Assembly (NCBI GenBank): GCA_964592255.1
Contig: CAZQCI010000005.1
Coordinates: forward strand, 1-49,642
Direction of reading: 5' to 3'
DNA length: 49,642 nucleotides
From: CAZQCI01 sp964592255
GTDB lineage: Bacteria; UBA10199; SBBF01
The position numbers and the translations under genes are program-made. A model generated the notes under the pieces. The model did not search any database, had not been told where the DNA came from, and saw only the letters and a list, made by a program, of their open reading frames with translations. This document shows, one piece after another, positions 25,926 to 36,149 of this stretch (its first letter is position 1; every line of letters starts with the position of its first letter).

Positions 25926-25946
25926 TGTGGTTTGTTTTGTACGTTT

Positions 25947-28900
25947 ATGGATTTAACATTGTTGAGACAAGTGTGGCCTCAATTACAAGAGTATTTAGGG
26001 CAAGTAGCCAACGGGACAGTTACTGATGATAATGGTTTAACTGCAAAAGACGCCCAAACTTTATCAGACGTTTTGACTCAAGCGGCTCAGCCTGTTTTTA
26101 CTAGAAGACCTCCTTCAACTCTTGCTCCGGATCTTTTTGATAAAGCCAGAGTACTGATGACACGCTTTGCAGCACAAACTTTAGCGGCTGCGGTTTTAGG
26201 GGAGTCACCTTTACCACCTTCTGCTGTTCCTCCCCAAATCGACTTGGGTCTTTTAGATCCTGTTTCTCCCCCGGCTGAACCAGAAGTTTCTACGGCACCG
26301 TCTGTTTTTCAACCCGCTATTTATATTTTTGGAGATCCGGAAAATAAAGGGTCTGTCACTGTCACAGCTAAGGAGGTTACGTCGACTGTCACTTTTTATA
26401 GTTTTTCTGAAATAGGGTTGATGGTGACAAGTACGCCGGGCCAAAAACCAGTTATCCGTCCTTTAAAACCGGGTTGGAAAGATATTGTGTGGCCTGCTCT
26501 TGCAGCTTGGAAAGGGGCTTCCTTGGATGAAACAACTTCTGAGGCATTTCTGTCTAAAATGGAAAAGGCTCTTGTTCCTCAGGATGATAGAGTGAATCTT
26601 GATATTGGTTTTGTCGTTTCTGATTCCACAAAAGTTTTTTTCTATGTGCGCCATTATGATCAGCCTGTTTTGGATCGATTAGGATATATTCAAGGTTCAG
26701 AAAGAAAAGTTCAGACGCTATATCAGAGTGACAGAACTTTTTTTGAAGTGTTAACCGGTAAAAGACAAGACTTTCCACGTCAGGATGTTGGCCCATTAGA
26801 TGCTGTGCGTCCTGTGGATGCTTTAGTTGCAGGAGGAAGGCCAGAACGTTTGACCTTAGCAAGGCCTACGAACTATTTTTCTTTTCATTTTAAAGCTGTG
26901 GGGGGGATGCCAGAAACTTTCTGGAAGTTTGTTAATTTTAATGGGGTTTTCGCCCTTGTTGGAGCAAGGCCAGACCAGCCCGATAAGCGTAAAGTGTATT
27001 TAGTGCGTGAAGACATGCGAGCTGCTTTTTTGGATTGTTATAGTGCCTGGCCTTCCGAAATAGAAGACATTAATTTGGCCATGGGTTTTAGACAGTCTTT
27101 AGCTTTGTGTACTCCAGTAGTAGCACCCGATGTTCTTTTTAACGATTGTAACATTCCTTTGACTGCTTCTCATTGGAATTCGGTAGCGACTTTGGAGTTT
27201 CAGAAAGGTCAACAAGCAGCAGCGGATTTTGGTTATGGACGCTCTTTACCGAAGGTGCCAGAAGAACCTCAGTTGATGTCACTGGAATATGATTTCCACT
27301 TTATAGGTCGTGTGGGTTTGAATGAAGCTTATCGGTATGACGACCAGCTTGTTGTTTATCGCCCTACAGATCAGGTTTTAGCTTTTTACAATCGTGCAGA
27401 TTCCGTAAGGTTTTTTGATGCACGGGACAGGTCAGAAGTTTTAACCCAGATTACCCCTGTTTTGCTTCGGTTTAAAAAAGGGATGCAATTTGTTGCGCGC
27501 ACAGAATTACCCACTGATCGCAAAACAAGTATGGCATCTTTTGCATCGCCTTTAGCCGATTCTTTTCCTAATTTTAAATTTTCTGTTCCTGATGTTCCTA
27601 TGCCGGGGGAGCCTACTCTTATGGGTGCTGTAGCGGCACACCCCATATCGGCAGGTTTTCAAAGACAAACTGGTTTTTTAAATCGGCTTACTTGGGTTCT
27701 TCAATCTTATTCTATACCAGGTGTACCGGCACTTTTTTTTGCAGCAGGGCCTTTTTTACTTCACTATATTCCAGGAAGTACTGCTGTTGAGGATAGTTAT
27801 CGTATCGTAAATAGCGATCTATATACGGATGCTGCTCGTTATTATCCTTTGATGCCAGGTTTAGAGAGGGCATATCGTTTTGTTCCTATTAGTGCTTTTG
27901 ACCCAGATTCTATTAATAGGATGACTCATGCTTTAAGGAGAGAAGGAAATCCCGAGCGCTTGAGAATGCATCTTCGTTTAGCGCAAGCCCCACAAGGCCT
28001 TGAGGTTATTACTTTAGGCCGAGGGCCTGCAGGTGCCGTTCTTGTCCTAAGGCCTTCGAAGGAAATTTTGGATTATATGGGTTTTGAGCATCTTCCAAAA
28101 CAGGAGCTCCCTCAATATCGCTTCAAACTCACCTCTCTTCCGATGGAACCTGTGAGCCGTTTAAGTGCTTTGCAGGGAGAAATGAATGGGACTAACACGT
28201 TACAGGTTGAGCTAGCTGAAAGAGGTTATCCTGTTTATCGTTTAACCAACCCAGAAGATGCGGCGGAGCGGGGCATTATTAAGTTTCCTTCTATTCTCCC
28301 TGCTGCGTGGCAAGCAGGTCAAACAGTTATGGTTGGCGTGGGGGACAATGAAACCACATATCAACTTGGCCCAATAAGGCCAGGACAACCTGTTAATCTT
28401 TTATTGAATGGTGATGTTGTAGGCAGCGTGGATGCCAGAACTGCTGACGTTCAAGTTAAGATTGGTAAGCGTTTTAATGCAAATGGGGAAATGGCTCTGC
28501 AGACGGTAGTGCCGGGTTTTACTTTTTCAGGGACACAAGGGCCTCAGGAATTGAGTTATTATTTAGAAAGCCTTATCCCCTTGGCCCCTGAAGGTGAGTC
28601 AAAAACAAAATTAGAAAAATTGAAAGACGATTTAAAAATAGGTTCGGATTTTAAAGGGGTTCTTTTTCCTATCTTAAACTTTGGTTCTTTTACTTTAAAT
28701 TTCAATATCGATAATCCTCAAGGAAGAAAGTGGGAAGCTACTCTTACTTCTTCTGCCTTTGTAGAAAGAGCCGCCGAAACACTGATTCCTTTTTTAACAG
28801 GTTTGCGGGATCACGCCCAAGCTGCCGTAGGCCGTGATTTTTCGGTAAAGAAGGAAGAAAAAATTACGCAGGAATTAGAACTGCCTTTTTCTATAGGAAA

Positions 28901-31217
28901 AATTGTTTTGAAAATAAAAAAAGTAGGGAAGGAGATGAGCTTTGAGTCTCTTAGGGTTGTTTCTTCTGCGGGCCGAGGGCGGGATCATGTAAAAGGTGAT
29001 AATGTTATAACAGAAGATTGGGAATTGAGAGTGGCGGACTCGTGGGCAACTCTGAGCTATGGTGTAGTGAGAGGAGATCTCACCATCCGCTATAGGAGTG
29101 GAAAGTGGGAGGTTGACACCAATCTTACAGAGGGTAATCAAGATGGATTTAGATGGATTGGGTATCCTACAGCCAAAGGGTATCATTTTTCTAAGTTGTA
29201 TTATGGTGAGGATCCAGTTGAGGATAATGATTTTGAAATTAATAATGGTTCCAGTTGTCAGGTATTAGTACGAGAAGGTGACGAAGAAGTACCCTATCTT
29301 TTTCGTCTAGAGGAGGATCAACTTACAATTCAAAAAACATCACAGGATGGTGATAATGGTGTGACTCAAGTTCTGCTTGACTTGCCAGTGGGGCAAGGAA
29401 ACTTACGTCTTCAACTGCGCCAAGCAGACTCAAAGCTGACTTTGACGGGTGTTTCTTTGCTTACTCCTTTAGGGGATGTAGTGTTGTCTCATCAATCGGT
29501 TCAGGTAGAAGAGGGTTTGAAACTCACCTTTGATAAGATTGACTGGCCTGTTCGAGGCTATGGATCTGTACAGGGTAAGCTGACGCTCACTCGTGTTGGT
29601 GGTGCATGGGTTTTGACGACAAACGTAGAACAAGGAAGTCAGGGTGAGTTTCGCTGGGTTGGATATAAAACAGCTGATGGTGGTTATTATTTCTATCACC
29701 TCTTGCGAGGAAGTATTTGTCAGAGCAGGATCTATATTAAAAATAATGAAGAAAGAACGCTCATTTTTAAGGAGGGAACAAAAGAGTACAAATACAGCTT
29801 TAAAGTGGTGAAGCATACATTGACGATTACATCTCTTACCCCTGCTGCAAGTGGTAGCGAAGCTAATCCTACTCATACCATTATTGATAATGCTTTTAAA
29901 CAGACCGTTTTAAAAGATTCCCTTTATGTTGATGCTTTAAAAAGATGTGTCGATGTGGTTACCCGGTATGCTTCTGATCAGGCGCAAGCTTTTCTAGACA
30001 AATCTTTAGGGGCCACAAATTTGGCTTTAGCTCGGGGTGATTATGCTGCCCTTGAACTGTTGGCGGATATGTTCTTTGCAGTCACCCAGGCTAGAGAGGC
30101 CATGTGGGGATTAATTAAAAAAGGTGTTTTGTTTAATAAAATATGGGAGGTGGTTTCTTCCCAAAGTGAACCTCTTAAACCCTATCATGGCTTTATTGTG
30201 TTGTACGCAGGTAGTTTAGAGGGGTTAACTTTTGAGCAAGCTTATGCTGCTTTAACTAAAACCCAGGGTGATTATCGGGCTTTTCACCAACGTTTTAATG
30301 AAGTTACCCCTAGTCCAGACAGTGCTGTAGGGCGTTATAAAGCGGGTAGACCTTGGTTTATTCGTCCTAAACTAGTGGAGGAGGTTGCTGATCCACTGAA
30401 AAGACCAGTAGGGCGGCCTAAAGGTTCAAAAAGTAGAGAATCCGCTCCTCCGGAGGATGTTAAGAAAACGCGCACAGGCTTAGAACCGGGGACATCAAGT
30501 ACAAGTAAAAATTCAAAAGTTCAAACAACTCCACCTAAAGCCTCAAAAGTAACAGCATCTCGAGATGGCGTCTCTCTACCAAAAACCAGAACCAGAAACG
30601 GCACCGACACTAAACCTGGTGATGCGCCTAAGGGTTCCAAGGATCCTCAAGCCTCTACATCATTTGCATCCACTACAAGCTTAAGTGGTTTGGTTGTGTA
30701 TGCCGGTGGAAATGGATCAACATTACCAGAAGACACTCAACGATTGTTGGAAGAAACAGGACAGCCTCTGACTGATCAAGCTGTGCCTCAATTAGTGCCG
30801 GTGGAAGTTGAACCCGAAGAGGCTCATGAAGCCGCTAACAATGATAACTGGCTAGGCCATACCATCCAAAGTTTGGGTATTGATTTAGGTGCTTCCCTTT
30901 CCACATTAGCCGCTCAAGATGAGGCTTTAGAGGCTTATATCCAAGGGGATGCTTCAGCTTTTTATGCTGGATTAGATCACTATGGATACGGTGATTTGGC
31001 TGATCAGTTACGTGTATCCTCTCCCTTATCCCCTGAAGAACAGGGTGTGATGCTGGCTTCCCTTGTCGCCGGTAATACGGATGCTTTTAATTTCTTTTTG
31101 CACAACTACCATTTAGGTGGGTCGACGGTTGGTCAACCGAATGTGGATCATCATTCATCACTTCAGGTGATTGCCGAAGTAGCGCCCATTGCTTCACCTC
31201 TTACTTTGGGACGTTAA
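25947..31217 (+). CDS. giant protein of unknown function (paralog A, 1756 aa) with AT-hook-like motif
   Basis: 1756 residues from ATG 25947; the frame opens at GTG 25845, but that lies in a hairpin. No signal peptide or membrane span. Layout: a helical N-terminal region (1-100); beta-rich modules each ending in a hydrophobic-Gly-aromatic motif (LGY near 245, FGY near 428, MGF near 711); a domain with AGQTVMVGVGDNETTYQL; two tandem beta repeats (GKWEVDTNLTEGNQDGFRWI, GAWVLTTNVEQGSQGEFRWV, about 1050-1250); a helical region; a basic Ser/Thr/Lys linker with RPVGRPKGSK near 1486-1495; and a C-terminal module ending GVMLASLVAGNTDAF plus about 45 residues. Most of it matches the next gene, which starts one base after its stop. 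I recognise no family. Confidence 0.85.
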   Translation: MDLTLLRQVWPQLQEYLGQVANGTVTDDNGLTAKDAQTLSDVLTQAAQPVFTRRPPSTLAPDLFDKARVLMTRFAAQTLAAAVLGESPLPPSAVPPQIDLGLLDPVSPPAEPEVSTAPSVFQPAIYIFGDPENKGSVTVTAKEVTSTVTFYSFSEIGLMVTSTPGQKPVIRPLKPGWKDIVWPALAAWKGASLDETTSEAFLSKMEKALVPQDDRVNLDIGFVVSDSTKVFFYVRHYDQPVLDRLGYIQGSERKVQTLYQSDRTFFEVLTGKRQDFPRQDVGPLDAVRPVDALVAGGRPERLTLARPTNYFSFHFKAVGGMPETFWKFVNFNGVFALVGARPDQPDKRKVYLVREDMRAAFLDCYSAWPSEIEDINLAMGFRQSLALCTPVVAPDVLFNDCNIPLTASHWNSVATLEFQKGQQAAADFGYGRSLPKVPEEPQLMSLEYDFHFIGRVGLNEAYRYDDQLVVYRPTDQVLAFYNRADSVRFFDARDRSEVLTQITPVLLRFKKGMQFVARTELPTDRKTSMASFASPLADSFPNFKFSVPDVPMPGEPTLMGAVAAHPISAGFQRQTGFLNRLTWVLQSYSIPGVPALFFAAGPFLLHYIPGSTAVEDSYRIVNSDLYTDAARYYPLMPGLERAYRFVPISAFDPDSINRMTHALRREGNPERLRMHLRLAQAPQGLEVITLGRGPAGAVLVLRPSKEILDYMGFEHLPKQELPQYRFKLTSLPMEPVSRLSALQGEMNGTNTLQVELAERGYPVYRLTNPEDAAERGIIKFPSILPAAWQAGQTVMVGVGDNETTYQLGPIRPGQPVNLLLNGDVVGSVDARTADVQVKIGKRFNANGEMALQTVVPGFTFSGTQGPQELSYYLESLIPLAPEGESKTKLEKLKDDLKIGSDFKGVLFPILNFGSFTLNFNIDNPQGRKWEATLTSSAFVERAAETLIPFLTGLRDHAQAAVGRDFSVKKEEKITQELELPFSIGKIVLKIKKVGKEMSFESLRVVSSAGRGRDHVKGDNVITEDWELRVADSWATLSYGVVRGDLTIRYRSGKWEVDTNLTEGNQDGFRWIGYPTAKGYHFSKLYYGEDPVEDNDFEINNGSSCQVLVREGDEEVPYLFRLEEDQLTIQKTSQDGDNGVTQVLLDLPVGQGNLRLQLRQADSKLTLTGVSLLTPLGDVVLSHQSVQVEEGLKLTFDKIDWPVRGYGSVQGKLTLTRVGGAWVLTTNVEQGSQGEFRWVGYKTADGGYYFYHLLRGSICQSRIYIKNNEERTLIFKEGTKEYKYSFKVVKHTLTITSLTPAASGSEANPTHTIIDNAFKQTVLKDSLYVDALKRCVDVVTRYASDQAQAFLDKSLGATNLALARGDYAALELLADMFFAVTQAREAMWGLIKKGVLFNKIWEVVSSQSEPLKPYHGFIVLYAGSLEGLTFEQAYAALTKTQGDYRAFHQRFNEVTPSPDSAVGRYKAGRPWFIRPKLVEEVADPLKRPVGRPKGSKSRESAPPEDVKKTRTGLEPGTSSTSKNSKVQTTPPKASKVTASRDGVSLPKTRTRNGTDTKPGDAPKGSKDPQASTSFASTTSLSGLVVYAGGNGSTLPEDTQRLLEETGQPLTDQAVPQLVPVEVEPEEAHEAANNDNWLGHTIQSLGIDLGASLSTLAAQDEALEAYIQGDASAFYAGLDHYGYGDLADQLRVSSPLSPEEQGVMLASLVAGNTDAFNFFLHNYHLGGSTVGQPNVDHHSSLQVIAEVAPIASPLTLGR
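31044..31087 (+). repeat. 44-bp identical stretch, copy 1 (3' end of giant gene A)
   Basis: Identical base for base to 40748-40791. Encodes the conserved GVMLASLVAGNTDAF part of the shared C-terminal module, while flanking DNA differs, including at third codon positions. Confidence 0.9.
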
Positions 31218-31218
31218 G

Positions 31219-34200
31219 ATGGCTTTTGCTTCTTTAACTTTTTCGCAAGCATCGGACTTATTAGAACAGCTTGTACAGCTAACCCCTGAGGATTATGTTG
31301 ATCCTGATTTTCCATCCACTCAGTCTGAAGTTGATGCCTTAAGTTTTGCCTTAGATGCTTTTGTTAAAGCAGGAGGTTCTGCACCTGATGTGGTCATGCA
31401 GGACAGGGCAGCCCGCCTAAGTGATTGGTTGGTAAACCATAGACGGCGTGGTTTACATCCTTTGGCAAACCCTCCTGTTGTCAGCTTTATTCCTGAAAGC
31501 CAAGAGGGAGATCTCACACGGCCTAAAACGCTTGTGTATGGTTTATTTAATCCCGATGTTTTAGGGAGTTTGAAGGTGCTAGGACCTGATGGCGAAGAAG
31601 AAAGCTGGCTTCTTCGGTTTGGAAAAGTGTTAGTCGTGGTTTGTAGAACGCCTCAGTTTTATAGCAGCACCCTCGTGAGCCGAGAAAAGCAAGAAGAAGT
31701 CATACAATATTTTACAAAGGGTGTTACTGACAAAAATTATGATGAGTTTGTTGGTTGGTTGGAAGGCCTTACAGTCAATACAAGCCCTAATACCACGCAT
31801 TCATTAAATGGACATGTGTATGTCCGTGTTCCTATCATTTCAGAGACATTCGATGAACGAACGTTAAAAAAAGCCGCTCTTTATGTTTTGGGGGATATCA
31901 ATATTCTGAGGGACGTTGGATATGAGCCCGATGATGCGGAGCCTCCTCAAGTTTTTTCTTTGGCAGATAAACGTTTTCCTTTTACCCCTATTCTCGGTAA
32001 ACGAGGGCTACCTTTTTATACTCTACAACACACCTTTGTTGAAGGATATGTTTCCATACCTGATCATAGTTCTGTTTTGGGCTGTGATGCTTTTTATCTA
32101 GTTAATGTTCAGGGTGTACGCCTTATTGTTCCAGTAAGCCGTGGGAGGGTCATCGCCAATAATATTGGTTTTCTAGATCCTAATAGCAAATCTGAAATTC
32201 AATCTTATTTTGGTCGTCTAGAAGAACGTAAGATACTTAGAGATGAATCTGGGTTCAAAGCGCTTCTTTCTCAAGTCTGTATTAATTTTAATCCACACTA
32301 CCCTGATCGCAACAAGTTTAAAAACCGTATTGCCATTATCATTGATAATGATGAAGAGCTTCCGACAGCTTGGGGCTCTACAGGTTTTAAGCTTTGCTGT
32401 TTAAATGATTTAAATCTTCTTTTTGCTTTAGGATACGACCCTAGCACAGGGAAGCTCATTCAAGATTATGATGCTGCGAGCATTCCTTTTCTAGATTATG
32501 AATCAGATTTTAAAAGAACTTCCTCTACTTTTGATGCAGGGGTGTATTTTTTAACTCAGCCTGTGGCGAATTATAAAGGAATGTTTAGTACTCGAGATTC
32601 TCAAGGACGTGTTGTTACTTTTACCTTTTATGATTTTGGTGGAATTGGTGTTGTTATTTCCTCATTCCAAGGCCAACGTGGCAAAGCCCGTTACATTAAG
32701 CCAGCGTGGACCGAAATGATTTGGGAAGCTTTAAAAGATTGGCAAGAAAAATTGGGAGTGACTCCCCAAGAACTAGGTGTTTTGGATCTGAATCAATTCC
32801 GTTTATTTCGGTCAAATATATTGTCTCATTTTTTCCCAAATGCGAATAACGTGGCCCCCAATCCTCTTTATGGCTTTGAAGCGATTTTAGAACAAGATGT
32901 ACGTTGTGTATTAGGATCGGATTGTGTTTCCTTGGTCATACGTCATGAAGGTCCGCTATTGGACTTTTTAGGATGGCATGGTCTCTCTCAAGGTTTAGAA
33001 ATAAAAAGAGAAACTTTGATAGAGAGACCTCTGTTTCATAGCTTATTTTCTTCAGGTCCCTTATCTGGTTTAGCTGTAGGACACGATTTACAGAGTGATC
33101 GTGGGTTAAACGCCTCACTTGCTCCTTTGGGCATGTTAGATGCTACAAGGTCTGTAGGTTCGGGAGCATTGGTTCTCTCTGGACCTCGAGAGTACTTCAC
33201 TATCTCCTTTCCAGCCTTAGAACAAAAGCCGGCACGGGAGTGGCATGTTTTAAATTTTGATGGTGTTTTAGTTATTGTAGGTTTGGAACCGGGTAATCCA
33301 GCTATTTGTGATGCTTATTTAGTACCACGAGATAGACGACAATCTTTTCTTGATTATTATGCTAATTACCCAAATCGCACTGCTATTCAGTCTTCCAACT
33401 TAAGTTGGGTTTTTGAAAAAAATTTAGATCATTTTATTTCTCTTAAATCGTCTGTATTACATTCTGGCATCCATTTTTTTGGGCACGACCCTGCTAAGGT
33501 AGGCTCTCCATTATGGGATGTTAGCTTAAGCTTAGAGTTTACATTAGGTACGCTACAGGCCGAATCATTTGGCTATAGAAATGTGCTTGAGCCAAAGATT
33601 ATTCAACATCCATCTCCTGCTCCTTTATCTGCTGAAAAAGCCTTTCTTTTTGTAAGACACTTGCCTGGACTTGAGATCTATAGTTTTTCAGGACAACTTT
33701 TTGTTTACGATCTGAGTCATAAAACAGCTTTTTTTTATAGTGCTCAAGATTCAGCAAGTTTTTTTAGATGTGCCGCGGAAGATGCAGAAGCGCAACAAGC
33801 TTGTCTTAGAGGAATATCACCGGTTTTAAAATTTTTAAGGCAACAAAACCAGCTTGTCATGGAACCAGGACAATTGGATGAATCTCATCAGTTTATTATT
33901 ACCCTCCAATCTGTTTTGCCAGGTGAGCCGACGTTGATGGGGGCGACGGGTAGGTATTCTTTATCTCAGGACATGGGACGTACAACAGGTTTGTTATGTC
34001 GGCATGGGCTCTATTTGACTTCTAGCGATCGACCGGATCGCCTCGATCGGGCGGGGGTTAGTCCTTTTGTAATTCAGTATTGCCCATCTACTACAGATCC
34101 TTTGAAAAGTTTTTGTTTAATTTCTATTGAAGGCACCCCCTCTGACAGTAAGAATATTTTAATTTTGTGTCCTGCTACGGATAACCCAAGACATTTTGTT

Positions 34201-36139
34201 CCTTTATCCGCTCTGGAGCCTATGCGGCAGGGTTATTTTGTTAGTACATTAATAGGAAAAGGATTTGCAGATCTTGCCAGAAAACTGGTGGCCCTTCCTC
34301 CGCAGCATTTTGAGATTTTGATGTTAGGAGATGATCTGCAAGGGGCTTACTTTGTTTTTCAATTGACCTCTGAATATGAGGAAATTTTTGGTACCTCTGT
34401 TAAAGCCCAAGCCCTTCCATCTTATCGTCTTTCTTTTCAAGGCACTTCTCAAGAAGTGATAACGGATTTGAAGACTAATGTGTCTTCTATTACTTCTATT
34501 AATGGTGCAGAAGGTTCCCCACAAGTTGAATTAAATATTCGCCAAGTTCCGTATTCTGCCGACACTTTTTATTTCTTGGAAGAGGGTTATGCCATCAAAT
34601 TACCGGAAGGCTCTTTGGCGTCATGGCGTGCAGGGCAGAGGCTTGTTCTTAAAAAAGGAGAATCAGAACAGCCTTATGTGCTCCGGCAAAGAAAAGGCGG
34701 AGGATTTGACCTTTATGTTGATGATGAAAAAGCGGGGTCGTGTACGGAATATGGTGATAAACTTCGTATCAAAATTGGGGATCGTTTTTTGTTGGAAGGG
34801 ATTGTTCCTCAAAAAGAGGAAATCAACACGCTGACTCTCACTGGTTCCGGAGGACCGGTTGCTATGGCATGGTATTTAAACTGCCTCCGTCAAGAGTTTG
34901 CGGGTCTTGATATTGTTACCGCTATTGACGAAAATATTTGGACTCTCCGTATTTTAAAAACATCTGACATAGACCAAGAAGCTTTTGAACAATCTCTCTT
35001 AAGAGTGTCTCAAGTTTTACCTGAGATTATCGCAGGCTGGAAAGAGAGGTCTTTACATCCTCAACGGGAAGCAGGTTATACCGATTCTCAAGATATCGGA
35101 GCAAATGAAGATCTTCCTGAGGACTGGAGATTGCATGCCCCAACATCTACCTCTCTTGCTTATCAAGGGCCACATGTTATTCTTCATGGGTCTCTAGAAT
35201 CCCATGGCAATTCGGCTCAGTTTGGCAGTTTAAGTGTTGATTGGGATGGGACGTCTGTTAATCTTCTTGCCTCTAACACCCCGAAATGGGCTTGGCTTCG
35301 TTATGATGATGATTCCGGGGAATGGTCAACACTTTCTCCTTATTCTTTTAATTTTGAACGGGTTGTTTCTCCCTCTTCTTCCAAAGAAATTCAGATTACC
35401 CGTGACTTTAAAGTAGCTCTCGAATCGCGTCAGATTTCAAAAGTCAGCTGGGTGGAAGACCGCGTTTATACTTTAGCACCCTCTCAAAAAAGAGGGGTGG
35501 TGGGTATTCCGGGGTTAGAACCCGATGAACGTTTATTTGTGCGGATTGAAGAAGATCCTCGCACAGGTCATTTGCGATTGGTGAGCTCGGGATGGCTTCG
35601 GGGTCAGAATGGAGGAAGTGAGTTACGGGCCGACCGTTCCGTATTTAATTGGGGTGATACTATTGAACTTACTTCTTATGACGCACCTCAACCGCGTCAT
35701 TATTCCTTAACGATACGGCAGAATCCGGTGGAAAGCGATGTTGTGAATCGGGTTTATCATCAAGTCTTAAATACTCCCGTTGAAGGACGCGTGGCTCATG
35801 TCACTTATGAACAGAGTGGGGATCAGCTTCATCTTCTGAGTGTAAGCAGTCTTCCTCCTGGGGGGGTGCCTCGTCATAGAGTGAGCACGGCCCGCGTTGT
35901 TTCAGAAGGTTTTTCATTCAGTTGGGATCAAGAGACTGTTCAGCCGGGCTTAAGGGATTTAGGTCCCTTGCGTAGCCGTGTCACCGTCAGCCGTCGTGAT
36001 GGGCAATGGACAGCCGAAAGCAATTTAATCAGTGGACGTACGGAAGATCTAGAGTGGTATGGAGAGGCCGTACCCGGGGGAATCCAAATCCAGCGTCTCA
36101 TTCAAAGAAGATCTGCTGGAAGTCCCATGCCTGTTTTGG
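31219..36139 (+). CDS. giant protein of unknown function (paralog B), N-terminal 1640 residues up to the assembly gap
   Basis: Starts at ATG 31219, one base after the TAA of gene A. No signal peptide. A helical N-terminal region resembles that of A. Then come tandem modules ending in VGY (about 233), LGY (404), LGW (584), FGY (784) and an equivalent FG near 1057. The last ones align with A (for example PGEPTLMGA, FLDYYANYP against FLDCYSAWP, and SWRAGQRLVL against AWQAGQTVMV), so B carries two extra modules at its N-terminus. From about 1250 there are beta segments such as GQWTAESNLISGRTEDLEWY matching the tandem repeats of A. The frame is open into the N run; the gene almost certainly continues as the next entry. 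Confidence 0.85.
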
Positions 36140-36149
36140 NNNNNNNNNN
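36140..36149. other. assembly gap (10 N) inside giant gene B
   Basis: Ten N. Coding frame changes from frame 1 to frame 2 across it, which is what a placeholder gap of wrong length would produce. Confidence 0.95.

Noticed and set aside
36140..36149. Real frameshift in the giant gene
   Set aside because: The frame change coincides exactly with a 10-N filler of unknown true length.
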